64,000 bases of DNA. Origin: Ochromonas danica. Taxonomy: Eukaryota > Sar > Chrysophyceae > Chromulinales > Chromulinaceae. Position numbers and translations under genes: made by a program. Shown here piece after piece: positions 25,149 to 37,268 of this stretch. Location of the stretch: NCBI GenBank assembly GCA_015146655.1, contig VKHL01000130.1, positions 17,580-81,579 on the forward strand, in the 5' to 3' direction. The number at the start of each line of letters is the position of its first letter. Within the stretch, counting starts at the first letter, position 1. The notes beneath the pieces are model-generated. The model was given only the letters and a program-made list of their open reading frames with translations. It was not told where the DNA came from and did not search any database.

Positions 25149-26647
25149 TCACATGGGGAAGTCCTTGTCTTGGCTGATATACATCACTATTCCCGTTGCA
25201 TTATCTGCTTGACTACCAAAGTTTCGCTTTGAATAGATGGCATTTCGGTGCATTAAAGAAGTTGTCACTCGCTGTGCACCATCATTCGAGGCTCTTGCTG
25301 CTCTCAAACAGCCCAAGTCGGTGACGAACCTTGCCAGATCTTCATAGAGCCAGTTGTCCCAGATGCCATCAGTGGCTACCACGAGACAAAGAATGTTGCC
25401 CTCTGCTCCAACATTATCTTCGCTTCCACTTTGCTGACGTTCAGCTAGGCGAGCTTGCATGGCAGCAAATAAAGGAGGAAGATCAATGCGATGCACTTCT
25501 GGTAGATGAGTAACGCCTAAAATGGTGAAAACAACCAACAAATACACTTATCGATCAAGATCACGATCGTTTCCTCTTTCACACTAAACTTACCGTAAGT
25601 GTGTAAGTGCAGATCACCTAGCGAGCGTGTAAACGCCAGGGCGTCCTGGAAAGCCGCCGTTGAAGGTGTGCTGATTAATGAAGCCCATTCTTTCCGCACA
25701 TTCTTGAAGTAGCTAAAACACAAATACGCACAAACAATAGGCTGTAATGACTCGTTCCTTCATCACTTATTATCATTATTCTCTTACCTGCCGCGGAGAG
25801 AGGGTTGGAGAACGGGCTGGGAAGGCTCAAAAACGGCTGCACATTGTGACTTGTCATGAGAAGCAGAGTCATAGACGACATAAAGAGCTGGCTGAGAAGG
25901 GTCTCCTTCACGACTTCGGAAGCGCCGTAGCCGTTCAAACTCATAGCTGCTCTCGGGCGAATGCTCTGCGGTGAGGACGAGCATGGAGGCTGGTGGTCCC
26001 GACGATGGGCCTGGTCGATCACCCGTGTAGGCAGCATCTTTCTCATAAACTACCACGCCAGGACTAAGAACAGGGATGGGAGTACAGAGCAAGGCAGTGC
26101 TGTCACCCACATTGCTGACATACAGGGCAGACCCAACGAGGGCAATGAGAGTACAGGCTGCTCCGCCGTGGACACAAGACCAAGCGTCCAAGGCAGTTTT
26201 GCGCTTCATCAAATATCCTTCCTCTGACTGTTTCACTTCATACCCTTGCTTCTGATATTCTGCGGCAAAGACGTGCTTGATGTGGTCGTGGGCAGAAATG
26301 TGCAGCCGCACTAAAAAGTCTACCGGTGATTGAAGCAGAGCACTGTGCTCGCTGTCAAGGATATTCAGGATAGCAACTTTGGCCGCCATAGCAGCAGTCT
26401 TACCAACCTCTCGACCATGTCCATCCAGGATCCCTATAACCGCAACCTGGTGTTGCGGCGGGAGTGATTGAGTGTGACACCAGATAAAGCCTTCGTCTTG
26501 ATTCTCACGGCCTCCACCAATATCCGTACCAAATCCAACTTGGAACCTATAAGGATAGGAGGATTCGACTTCGTTGGCAGCGAACTGGGCCATTGGGGAG
26601 GTCTGAGCAAATCTGTTGCCGTGCTGCGGTCGAAAATATCCTCCCAC
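25149..26647 (-). CDS. PP2C-type (PPM) Ser/Thr phosphatase
   Basis: Three exons (26647-25788, 25712-25594, 25516-25149) give 448 residues. The PP2C motifs appear in order: GGGRENQDEGF, ILDGHGREVG, LYVSNVGDST, TAEHSPE, FTRSLGDLHLHTYG across exon 2, CLVVATDGIWDNW, and DNATGIVMYIS near the C-terminus. The metal-binding Asp residues of DGHG, DGIWD and DN are all present, so the enzyme should be active. An insertion with proline-rich sequence (TGDRPGPSSGPPAS) lies before the TAEH motif. There is no transmembrane segment or targeting peptide visible. The substrate is unknown. The stop is 190 bases from the convergent DHX15 stop. Confidence 0.93.
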
Positions 26648-26774
26648 ACAGAATACAACAAACTACACAACAAAGAACGCACCAAAGAACCCGTTTCTGG
26701 AGTTCTGCTGTCAATTTGAAATTGCTGTAACGTCAGTGTTCATTTTAACTGGCCAATACAATCACTTTAACTTT

Positions 26775-29628
26775 TCACGAAAACTGTCTTTGAAAGCAAA
26801 GATCGACAGCTTGAAGCAAACTAGTTCGCGCTTGGATAGACAGTAACTGGAAGTCAATCTGCAACGATATCAATGCCCAGAGAACCACACCCATGTCTGC
26901 GGAGCGCAGCTCTGAGTTGATCAAGAGCTCTTCGACTCTCTTGACGATGATATTCTGGAGAGGAATGGACAGATCACGAAAAGAAAGCTTTAGCCTCGCC
27001 ATTGACCACAACGTCCAAGAAAGGTCATGGCTATCCATGTTTCCCAAGACACGAGCAGAGTGATAATATAAGTCACTAATCCATGCGATGGGATACAAGC
27101 GTAAAAGAGAGCCATGCATTGTTCCATTATTAGAAGGGGCTATGGGAGAGGAAGCAGTACTCTCCAGCGGACTTTGCAGGTGAGCTAATGCCCACCAAAC
27201 CATAGCCATGTTTTCCGCGTCCATGCTAGGCAGGCATCGGGGAAAGACCCCTACCACATAGTCCAAGGCAGCTTGAGGAGCATGATTAGTTCGTCTCAGT
27301 AACAAGGCAAGACCGTGGAGAGCAGCAGCTGCATTTTTCCCAAGATAGAGATGACAGTATTCATCGTCAAGCAGCGCTTCCTCACATTTTTGCACTAACG
27401 TGGACAATATGTAGGACATCATCGTGTTCTCAAGAGGATGAATCAAAGGAAGCTGTAATCGTCCAAGGGCTTGCAACAGAGAAGAAAGAAGTCTAAGATC
27501 TGCCGTGGGAGAGCGCAGGTGGTTGATGGTGGATTTCAACAAACACAGGCGCACATCCTCAGGCATATCTTCCCACTTCAATGACTCTTTGCGACCAAGT
27601 CCTTGTAGAATTCCCACTAGCGCAGGCCTACGGAGAGATCTGCACTGCTTTTTTATGGCCTCATAGACGCAATCCAACAAACCATAGCAAGGGCCGGAGG
27701 AGATGAGAGAAAGCTGTAACTCACCCATAGCCCACACAGTACTCCCCAATTCTTGCTCCGTCATAGCTAAGATAGTTGCTTTGACAGATTGCACCAGACT
27801 TGTTAAGGCCGGATAGGGAAGGTCAGAGGCATGAAGACCAGAGCGGGCCAGGCCATGAAGGATCGAACTGCACTCTCTTCCGCTCAGCAATCGTCGATTC
27901 TCCGAAAGGTCTCGTATCAAACGATTGCACAGTGCAGTAGCTTTGTAATTATCTTTCATATAGCGGAGATCAAGGCAGCGCGCTACGGTGGCCAGTGCAG
28001 GACCAGAAAGAGGATCTGGCAGATGTACAATAAGTTCCTCCGCTCGTTGCACTAGACCTTCAGCTGGACGCCTCTCGAACTCGCAAAATGACCAATAAAT
28101 ATTTAACAAGCTTTGCTGCTGCATTGAATCCATACGATTCGCCAGATTATCTGCATCGATAGCAGAGAAAACAACATCCGAGGGAGCTTGCATCTAAAAC
28201 AATCATTTCAATTAGGTGAGTCCAATACATGTACAGCAAAAGGCAGCACACCTTAGCAAAGCCCAACAAGGTATTGGAAACCCCTTGGTTAGTGAGCTGA
28301 CTTTGTCGACCTGAAAGAGCTTTCACTAGAGATGAACAAAACATCGACCAGGGGTCCTGGTCGTCGCTGTTCCACTTCCATTGAAAGTGCATCGTTCCTA
28401 AAGCCCAGAAAACATTTGAAATAGCTTGTCCATCCAGCTTGTATAACAACCCACTTTTATCATTTAGTCCTGTTGCAACAATTTGATCAAAAAGTACCAA
28501 AGGGATGGTCTTCGATGAGAGTGTCAACCTTGCTAATGCATAGAGAGAATTACTAAACCCTTGAGGTGAGCAGTAAGGAAACACTTGAGCCAAGCAAACC
28601 AATAGATCTTGGAGACGAGATGGGGGCAGCGAAGAAGCGGTAGCTCCTAATAGCCCAAGGGAATAAATGATCCGTGTGATTGACAACTCATATGCAGCCT
28701 CGTGACCCTTCACCATCTGCGCGGTTGGCAAGTCTCGCTCAACTCGCTCTTTAAACAAATCATCCAGTTTACTCCATGATGCTTTCATACGGGCTAAACC
28801 TTGCAAAAGATTTGCAACATTCTGGGCAGAAAGTGGTTCTTTGCGCTGAACAAGTGCTTGCAAGAGGGATCGACGTAAAGATAGCGGTACAGCTGACCAT
28901 GAAATAGACACCTTTGACATACTCCAAACAACAATAGAGATCTGCGCTGCTGATAAAAAGGAAATATTTTCACTGAGTAGAGGCCAAAACCGGTTGCGTA
29001 GACTGTCGGGTAGACGCTGCATGTCACTTTCTAGTTTTGCTAGATCATGAAGATTCTGGACGAAATCGCCACCCGAGTCGTGCAAGAAAAGATACCACAG
29101 ACGATCCTGTGCACCAAAAGTGAGATCAGTTGAACTGAAGCCGACCTTGCGCAAAACTGCCAATAATCTCGAGACAGAAACCCCGTTTTTGCCCCCTTTC
29201 TCCACGACCAACGAGACTCTCTCTCGAGTATGGAGAGGTAATCGACCCAATTCTTCCTCTCTTTTTCTGCTCAAAGCATCGAGGAAGATGCATAGTGTGT
29301 GTAATGTTGGGATCTCTCTATCAATGCTCAGTATCATTTTTTCCATGCGATGAAGTTCAATATCAGAGAGATCATCCACACCAGTACCAGAAGATTGAGA
29401 TTGCATTGTCAACAAGATTCCGTCAAGATCATCCAAAACTAAGTCTTCTCCAACCATTGCTTTAGTTTGATCTCTGCAACCAGACGAGGTTGCAGAGAGA
29501 TCTTCGGCTGCATGCAACATGATGCGTCGTACGGAAGCATATTTCTGGTCGACCAAGGTTCTCCAAGGGAAAGATATGTCTATAGAACACAGAACAATCA
29601 AGAATAACAACCCTACAGCACTAAACAT
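26775..29628 (-). CDS. FASTK/OPR-like helical-repeat protein with organelle-type leader
   Basis: Two exons (29628-28252 and 28193-26775) give 931 residues. The leader MFSAVGLLFLIVLCSIDIS is a clear hydrophobic signal sequence followed by FPWRTL. In heterokont algae a signal peptide followed by Phe is the plastid-import pattern, so plastid targeting is an inference. The mature part is built of about 40-residue alpha-helical repeats with recurring WALGxLxL or LxGLARM cores (AISNVFWALGTMHF, STVWAMGELQLS, LLQALGRLQLP, VWWALAHLQSP, TLWSMARLKLS, VVLWALISLQID). Such repeats occur in FASTK/RAP and octotricopeptide-like organellar RNA-binding proteins. No C-terminal RAP domain is seen. An RNA-maturation role in an organelle is likely but unproven. 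Confidence 0.7.
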
Positions 29629-29864
29629 GAGGAAATTGCTCTTGTTGGCAAAAGGTGAGACTTGGGGGTGGGCCCGTTAACTTAAAAAGGCGGCGATCGG
29701 ATTTGTTTTCTTCCCACTGTGGGGCGTGGGAAGAAATGAACTCGTTGGGCGGCGCGGTGTGGTGTGCTCTGCTCTGCTTTTGGTCTGGTGCTGCAGGATC
29801 TGCCACGAGAGTTCCAGTTCGTTCCCTTCCTTTGGCTTCAAAATTGAAAATCGAATCTCCAGCC
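29629..29864. promoter_or_regulatory. Divergent promoter of helical-repeat and HDAC genes
   Basis: It carries TTAACTTAA at 29677-29685. Part of the stretch could be coding if the HDAC starts at the upstream in-frame ATG at 29736. Confidence 0.45.
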
Positions 29865-31464
29865 ATGTTGCAAGATGTACACGGCACCGTTAAGAGGAAG
29901 GTATCTTACTTCTATGATCCTGATATTGGCAACTATCACTATGGTCAAGGTCATCCAATGAAGGTTAGTTGGTCCTGCCGATGGAAGCCAGTTCAAATTG
30001 TTTGGCCAAAACAAAACTGATCTTTGACTTACTGTTGTCTCTCCCCAGCCACATCGTGTTCGCATGACACACAATTTAGTTGTGAATTATGGGCTCTATC
30101 GCAAGATGGACTGCTTTCGACCAAAGCTCATTTCCGCGGCGCAGATGACACGATTCCATTCAGACGATTACATCGATTTCCTGCGCTTGATATCTCCAGG
30201 TTAATATTGTCATCTCTGTCCTTTCTTAGTTTGGAACACTGAGTTAACTCGTCCCTATGGATGCCTATTGTGTTACAGATAATATGGCTGACTATGTTAG
30301 ACAGTTACAACGCTTTAATGTGGGTGAGGACTGCCCCGTTTTCGATGGCCTCTTTGAGTTTTGTCAAATTTATGCGTCTGGCTCCATTGGTGAGAACTAA
30401 TTTCATTTTTGCTCCTCTCGTCCTTCTATTATGGTTATATGCGTGTCGAATCAGGAGGTGCGATTCGTTTGAACGAAGGTTTAGCGGATGTGGCAATCAA
30501 TTGGGCTGGCGGTCTTCATCATGCGAAGAAAAGCGAAGCGAGTGGATTTTGTTACGTCAATGATTGTGTGCTGGCCATCCTTGAGCTTCTCAAAAAGCAC
30601 CAACGAGTGCTTTACATCGATATTGATATTCACCACGGAGATGGCGTGGAAGAAGCCTTTTACACCACGAATCGAGTAATGACTTGTTCTTTCCATAAAT
30701 TTGGAGAATATTTCCCTGGTACTGGGGACGTTAAAGACAAAGGTCACGATGCTGGTGAAAATTATGCTATCAACGTCCCCTTACAAGATGGCATGGATGA
30801 TGAGAGCTATCGCACAATCTTCCGCCCGGTGATTGCAAAGATTATGGAAAAATTCCAACCTGGAGCTGTGGTTTTGCAGTGTGGTGCCGACAGTCTGTCT
30901 GGTGACCGTTTGGGATGCTTTAAAGTTTCCATCCGTGGTCATGCTGAGTGTGTTAATTATGTCAAGTCTTTCGGCATTCCTATGCTCATGGTTGGTGGAG
31001 GTGGATACACACTGCGCAATGTCCCTCGTTGCTGGACTTATGAGACTGCTGTGGTATTGGACACACCTATCAAGGATACATTGCCATACAACGATTATTT
31101 TGATTACTACGGTCCTGAGTATCGTCTACATCTTCCTGTCAGTAATATGGAAAACCTCAATACTCCTCGTTATCTAGAAGATATAAAAGCGAAGGTGTTC
31201 GATATTCTCGGCAATGTCGAAATCGCCCCCAGCTCTCAGATCTACACGGGCCAGCCAGGCACAAGTCAAATCCCCCCACCAATGGAGAGTTATACCACGA
31301 AAGCATTGAGTGGCAAAAGTACAGTAGATAGCGGAGATGCGGAGCGCTTCGTTACTAATCCTGTCCCTAATGGAGAACAGAGCGATGCTATGGACGTCGA
31401 TCAGGATGGACAAAGTGGCAATGGTGGAGGTTCGAGTCAACAACACCCGATGGTGTTGTCATAA
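29865..31464 (+). CDS. Class I histone deacetylase (Rpd3/HDAC1-type)
   Basis: Four exons (29865-29963, 30049-30199, 30279-30389, 30455-31464) give 456 residues. The enzyme removes acetyl groups from lysines of histones in Sin3- or NuRD-type complexes. The deacetylase domain is complete: [24 protein letters not shown], the active-site stretch [19 protein letters not shown], metal ligands in [44 protein letters not shown] and [10 protein letters not shown]. The usual Cys of HHAKKCEASGF is Ser here. The C-terminal tail is low complexity with Asp/Gly/Ser. The start at 29865 matches the family length. Another in-frame ATG at 29736 would add 43 residues with a hydrophobic stretch. Confidence 0.96.
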
Positions 31465-31647
31465 TCGTACATAAGTCCTATCATTTGTAGATTAATTACA
31501 TTAAATGATTAGCAAGGGTTTTCGCACGTACAACGTTGAAAAGACAGGCCATCTACAGGTACTTCAACTGGGGACATTGCTTCATGAACACACTGAGAAT
31601 CATTTCTTCTGGTGTTTAAGAACTATAGCAAATCTGCAAAATATGAA

Positions 31648-31955
31648 CTATTGTGAACTATTTAGTTCGAAGGGTCGGTGTTTCCCACAACGATAGTGCA
31701 GAACGTATGACCATAACATTCGGCGACCATTCCAAACGGCAAGACTATTGTGAAGGCAATCCGTGACTGCTTGGCGAGGAGCTTAGCTAATCCTACTCAC
31801 AAGATTCCAAGGAAGAGGAGTACATCAGTGAAGGATGTTGACGATGCCTTGATTATCTTTTCCAAAGGCTGCTCAAAAAGCTGAAAGTCCTCTTCCTCAT
31901 GCAGTGCCAGGCGACCGTTGCGGCAGACTTTTGTCGACAGAAGAAACCTAGCCAT
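31648..31955 (-). CDS. Possible small two-exon gene of unknown function
   Basis: An ATG at 31955 opens a 52-codon frame ending in TGA at 31797. A consensus donor GTGAGT sits just before that stop, and splicing to an AG at 31745 gives about 83 residues ending at 31648. The predicted product begins MARFLLSTKVCRNGRL, continues with an acidic helix-like stretch and a short hydrophobic segment (FTDVLLFLGI), and ends in a basic tail. No family is recognised. It may be a small organelle protein or a chance frame. Confidence 0.25.
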
Positions 31956-32550
31956 TATTATTGCTTAATTGCTGTAGTAGCACGTCCGGCTTCGTTTTAG
32001 CAACGATCCAGTAGCCGGACCTCCTGCGCTTAATGGTTCGGTTCGCAGCAGCAACACAGTTCTCCCAAGAGCTGCCACTCTTAATTTGTTTCCTGGAAAG
32101 CACTCTGGAGGCTCATTTCGTTCTCATTTGGTATCACTCCACAACTTTGTCTCGAAGGTGTTCATGAGATCGAACGAAGAGGAAAGAGGAAGGGGAGGGA
32201 GAGGCAAGCCTTCAAAGATCCAAAACAAACAAAACAGAACAGCAAGTGGAACTTCCACTTGCACCTCTCCCACGCGAAACGGCACGCTGTATTTTCAAAT
32301 GGGCCAAAAGGTGATTACAAAGTCATAAAAACGCAGTTGAGGGCGGGAGTGGGTTGTTTAGGCAGTCAAAGCAGAGCAAAGCACGTCATCCGATCCTGCT
32401 GCGTGCTTCCCCCGTCGCCCAGGCTTGCCTCTGCAGCCGTCCCATCTTACAATCTTCCCTTCTGTGATCCCAGAAGGCCTGAGAGAAGAGCTATTCTTGC
32501 TTCGTCAGAATCAAACAACACCAATTGAGTTCTACTCAAGATCTTGAAAT
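31956..32550. other. Spacer upstream of the transhydrogenase gene
   Basis: No supported coding sequence. It should contain the NNT promoter and 5' leader. Short open frames (32086-32328, 32259-32528) lack recognisable features. Confidence 0.4.
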
Positions 32551-35500
32551 ATGTTGCGTATTGCTGCGCATCTTCCAAGTGGCATTCAATCTTGCCGTCT
32601 TCATGCGCTGCGTTCAACACGCGCTTTAAAAGGTTTAATCGTCGGTGTACCAAAAGAAAGTCTGGAAGGAGAGTATCGTGTTGCCCTTGTCCCTTCGAAT
32701 GTCCAGCGTTTGCTCAAGGCCGGCGCTGTGGTCAACATTGAACGAGATGCAGGTATCTTGAGCGGCTACAGCAATGAGCAGTATCAACAAGCTGGAGCCC
32801 AACTTGTGGGATCCGATGATGTTTGGAAGTCCCCAGTGGTTGCTAAAGTTCGCCCTCCTACTGACGAGGAGGCGGCCAAAATCGAGAACAGGACGTTGTT
32901 GTCCATTGTCCAGCCCAGAGTGAATACTTCCTTGATGGACAAGTTGGTTGAGCAAAAGGCCACAGTGTTGTCGCTGGACTCCTTGTTGCGAACTCTTTCA
33001 AGAGGGCAAGCATTTGATGTCCTCTCCTCCCAGGCAAATGTTGCTGGATATCGCGCGGTGGTGGAAGCTGCTCAGCACTTGCAACGTCCCTTCGCCGGAC
33101 AAATGACTGCAGCAGGTAAGATTCAACCAGCCAAGGTATTGGTTGTGGGAGCTGGTGTCGCTGGATTGGCCGCCATCCAGCTTGCAAAGAAGAAGGGCGC
33201 CATTGTCTATGGCTTTGATGTTCGTGCAGCGGCCAAGGAGCAAGTTGAGAGTTGCGGAGCCAAGTTTTTGGAAGTGCAAGTAAAAGAGGATGGATCCGGT
33301 GCGGGTGGTTATGCCAAAGAAATGTCCAAGGAATGGTTTGAAGCTGCTGATAAGATGCTTCTTGAAGAATGCAAGCACATGGATGTGATTATCACCACGG
33401 CTCTAATCCCTGGTAAGCGTGCACCATTGCTTATTAAAAAGCCTATGGTGGAGAACATGCCATCTGGTGGTGTTACTGTTGACCTGGCTGCTTCACAAGG
33501 AGGAAATGTGGAAACTACTGTCCCTGGTCAGGTTGTGAAACACGGTGGAATCACTTGTGTGGGCTACAACAACATGGAAAGCCGCATGGCCTTGACTGCT
33601 TCTTTTCTTTTTGGAGGCAATGTTACCAACTTGTTGTTGAGCATGGAGGATAAGAAGACCAAGGATTATGTCATTGATCTAGAGGATCCCGCTGTTCGTT
33701 CGATTTGTGTCGCTTTGAAGGGCGAACGTTTGCCTCCTTATGTGCCTCCTGCTGCTCCTGCACAAGCGGCTCCAAAGAAGCCAACTGAAGTCAAGAAGGA
33801 AGTCAAAACTCCTGAAATCATTCAGAAAGAATATTGGAGTTCTGCTCTGTTCAGCACGGCTGGAACTACCACAGCTCTCGGTCTTGCTGCACTGGTGCCC
33901 AATGCCCCGATGATGAGCACCTTTGCTCTCAGCTGTTGGGTCGGTGAGTGATGGAGACCGTATTTCTCTATTTCTGTTTAGCTAAATTGAATCCTGCTGT
34001 CATAGGTAACAGTTGCGTGCAGGGTGTGACCCACGCCTTGCACTCACCTTTGATGGCTATGACAAATGCCATTTCTGGTATGACCATCGTTGGTGGAATG
34101 CTCCAATTGGGCGGAGGCCTTGTTCCTACAAATCTTCCCCAAGCTTTGGCTGCCGCGGCAGGTAATTAGGTGTTTTATATACATTGCTACTCTTTCAACA
34201 TACTAACGTATGGGTTGTGCGCTTTAGTTGGTCTATCTGCAATCAACTTGGCGGGTGGAACGATCGTCACAAAGAAGATGTTGGATATGTTCCGTCGAGC
34301 CGACGACCCTCCCGAATTCAACCATTATTACCTTCTTCCTGGAGCTACGGCAGTTGCTGGCTCAGGATTGCTTTTTGCGATGGGGCTCAATCCTCCCGCT
34401 TTGGCCCCCACTTTGGCATTGGCTTCTGCCCTGGGCTGTGTGGGAGGTATTTCTTGTTTGTCCTCCCAGAAGACTGCTCGACTAGGAGTGGCCGTTGGTA
34501 TGGGTGGTATTGGTACTGGTTTAGCAGCTACTTTGGCGTACATGAACCCTGCAGACATTGCAACATACGGCCAGTTGTTGCTGCTTGGTGCTGGTGGCGG
34601 AGGAGCAGGTTATCTGATCTCCAAAAAGATTGGTCCCACTGAACTTCCACAAGCTGTCGCTGCTTTCCACTCCTTGGTTGGTGTTGCTGCTGCCTGCACT
34701 GCTGTTGGTGACTTCTTGATTCACGATCCTGCCACTGTCGCTTCAACCTTCCACAACATTAGTACTTATCTCGGTGCCTGGATGGGCTCAATTACAGCTA
34801 CTGGCTCAATTATTGCTTATGGAAAGCTTTCTGGTGCTCTCGGCTCCGCAGCTCTGCAGCTCCCTGCACGCGATCAAATCAACATGGGTCTGGCTGCTAC
34901 CAGTGTCCTTGGCTTGGCTGGCTTTTGTGTAACGGGCGATCCAACTCTTGCTGCTCTATCTCTTGGCACTGGTGTAGCTTCTAGTGGCCTCTTGGGCTTG
35001 CACATGACTCAGTCTATCGGTGGTGCTGATATGCCTGTGGTCATTACCTTGCTCAATTCCTACTCTGGTTGGGCACTCTGTGCCGAAGGCTTTATTCTTG
35101 ACCAACCTCTTTTGACTGTGGTTGGTGCGTTGATCGGCTCTTCTGGCGCATTCTTGACTCGTGTTATGTGCGAGGCTATGAATCGTTCCCTGCCTAATGT
35201 CATTCTGGGTGGCTTTGGAACTACTACTGTTGCTCCTCAAGGCGGAGACAAGAAAGTGGAGACCCGCATCCACAGAGAGATCGATGCCATAAATACCGCT
35301 GAGGCTTTGAAGAATGCTGAGAAAGTTGTGATTGTGCCTGGCTACGGTCTTGCTGTGGCCCAGGCCGCCAGTGTGGTCGCTGATATCGCCTTGAAGTTGC
35401 GCAAGGACGGCAAGGATGTCAAGTTCGCTGTCCATCCTGTTGCTGGCCGCATGCCTGGCCAACTCAATGTGATGCTTGCGGAGGCTGGTATTCCATATGA

Positions 35501-35795
35501 CATGGTGCATGAGATGGAGGAGATCAACCCTGAAATGGACTCCGTCGATGTGACCCTGGTCATTGGTGCCAACGATACTGTCAACAGTGCTGCTGAGGAG
35601 GAACCTGGCAGCGCTATTGCTGGTATGCCCGTTATTCAGGTATGGAAGTCTAAGAGTGTCGTCTTCATGAAGCGCTCCATGGCATCTGGCTATGCTGGTG
35701 TGGACAATCCAGTGTTCTTCAAGAACAACACGGAGATGCTCTTGGGTGATGCGAAGAAGACTTGTGAAGCCATTCGTGCTGAACTTTTGAAGTAA
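32551..35795 (+). CDS. NNT: Mitochondrial proton-translocating NAD(P) transhydrogenase
   Basis: Three exons (32551-33943, 34006-34161, 34228-35795) give 1,038 residues. The enzyme uses the proton gradient to reduce NADP+ with NADH in the inner mitochondrial membrane. The first 25 residues ([22 protein letters not shown]) look like a mitochondrial presequence. Domain I, NAD-binding, has VGVPKES, [25 protein letters not shown] sequence (here [20 protein letters not shown]) and [14 protein letters not shown]. Domain II has many membrane helices rich in Gly and Ala across exons 1-3. Domain III, NADP-binding, has [42 protein letters not shown] and [26 protein letters not shown]. The alpha-then-beta order in one chain matches animal NNT rather than the beta-alpha order reported in some parasitic protists. 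Confidence 0.96.
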
Positions 35796-35926
35796 ACGAA
35801 TGAAAATAATGCTCTTAGTTGGAATTGTCTGTCCAATTTCTTTTCACTGACAAAACCATTCCTCGTATTACAAGTAGCTAGAAACTGTTTTTGGGGCAGA
35901 GTATTTGAAAATCAAATGTTGCTGTA

Positions 35927-35935
35927 TTAACTTAA
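35927..35935 (+). promoter_or_regulatory. TTAACTTAA element upstream of RFC2
   Basis: The 9-mer ends 28 bases before the RFC2 start codon and is the closest such element to an ATG in the window. Its function is inferred from recurrence near other starts. Confidence 0.4.
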
Positions 35936-35963
35936 CAGAGCTGGTTGAGAATCACATACGAGG

Positions 35964-37085
35964 ATGGCGTCTTCTTCTTTCGAAGCTCCCTGGATCGAGA
36001 AGTACCGTCCTGAAATCCTTCACGACATAGTTGGAAATGTTGAAGCTGTAGAGAGACTTCAGGCTATTGCTCGCTTGGGCAATTTGCCCAACATCATCCT
36101 GGCAGGTCCCCCTGGTACTGGCAAGACCACGAGCATCCTCTGCCTCGCCCGAGAGATGCTGGGAGAGGATGTCTATAAGCAGGCTGTCTTAGAGCTCAAC
36201 GCCTCTGATGCGCGAGGCATTGACGTGGTGAGAAACAAAATCAAGATGTTCGCTCAGAAGAAAGTCACTTTGCCTCCCGGTCGACACAAGATCATCATCT
36301 TGGACGAGGCGGATAGTATGACAGCAGCCGCGCAACAAGCTCTCCGTCGAACCATGGAAATATATTCTTCTACAACTCGCTTCGCCTTGGCATGCAATAA
36401 TAGCACGAAGATCATTGAACCCATTCAGTCCCGCTGTGCTATTCTACGCTATTCCCGACTCACCGACGCCGAGGTACTCATGCGTCTACAAACTATCATT
36501 GAGAAGGAGAAAGTTGTCTATGACGACAGCGGGCTGGAGGCAATCATCTTCATCGCAGAGGGAGATATGCGCAATGCGCTCAACTCTCTGCAGTCCACAG
36601 TGAGTGGGTTCGGATTCGTCACAGCTGCCAATGTATTCAAAGTCTGTGACCAGCCACAACCAGTCAAGCTTAAAATTGTATTGGAGAAGTAAGCTATATT
36701 CCACTACTGTGTGATGTGTTTAATATGTGATGCGTCATGTGACCTGCAGGAGTCGCCAAGGCAAGATGCGAGAAGCCTTGGATGTGATGAACGACATTTG
36801 CAGTTCTGGCTATGCTGCCAGTGACATCATCCAAACCCTCTTCAAGGTATCCATCCACCACTGTTTATTCTGATTGATTGTTTGACCACCGACCTTTATC
36901 TCTTGTAGGTAACCAGGACGGCATCCATACCTGAAACAGAGAAACTGGAAATGCTGCGCGAGATTGGATTCTCTCATATGCGTATCTCGGAAGGACTTGG
37001 AAGCGTTCTCCAATTGCAAGGCTGCGTTGCGCGGCTTTGCCAACTTACTCACCAACGAGAGCAACAGCAGACAAACAAACCTTAA
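35964..37085 (+). CDS. RFC2: Replication factor C subunit 2 (clamp loader)
   Basis: Three exons (35964-36688, 36750-36846, 36909-37085) give 332 residues. RFC loads PCNA onto primed DNA. AAA+ motifs: WIEKYRP at the N-terminus, Walker [12 protein letters not shown], Walker [10 protein letters not shown], the arginine-finger motif IQSRCA (SRC box), and sensor-type [19 protein letters not shown]-like sequence and VFKVCD follow, then the collar domain with the C-terminal [19 protein letters not shown]. Details such as [29 protein letters not shown] favour human RFC2 (yeast Rfc4) over the other small subunits. Confidence 0.93.
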
Positions 37086-37268
37086 CACTCACCAAATCAC
37101 TAACTTATCCCCTCTTTCTGAAACAACTATTCCAATAACTTTCAAGACTCAAAATCATGTTGTAGAGGGAATGTTAAGCACAACCTTACACAATGACTGC
37201 CCACGCCAACAACAGCCTAGAAGAGTAAAGGCTCAGGAATAGGGATTGAGACTAGCAAAGGAAAGCAT

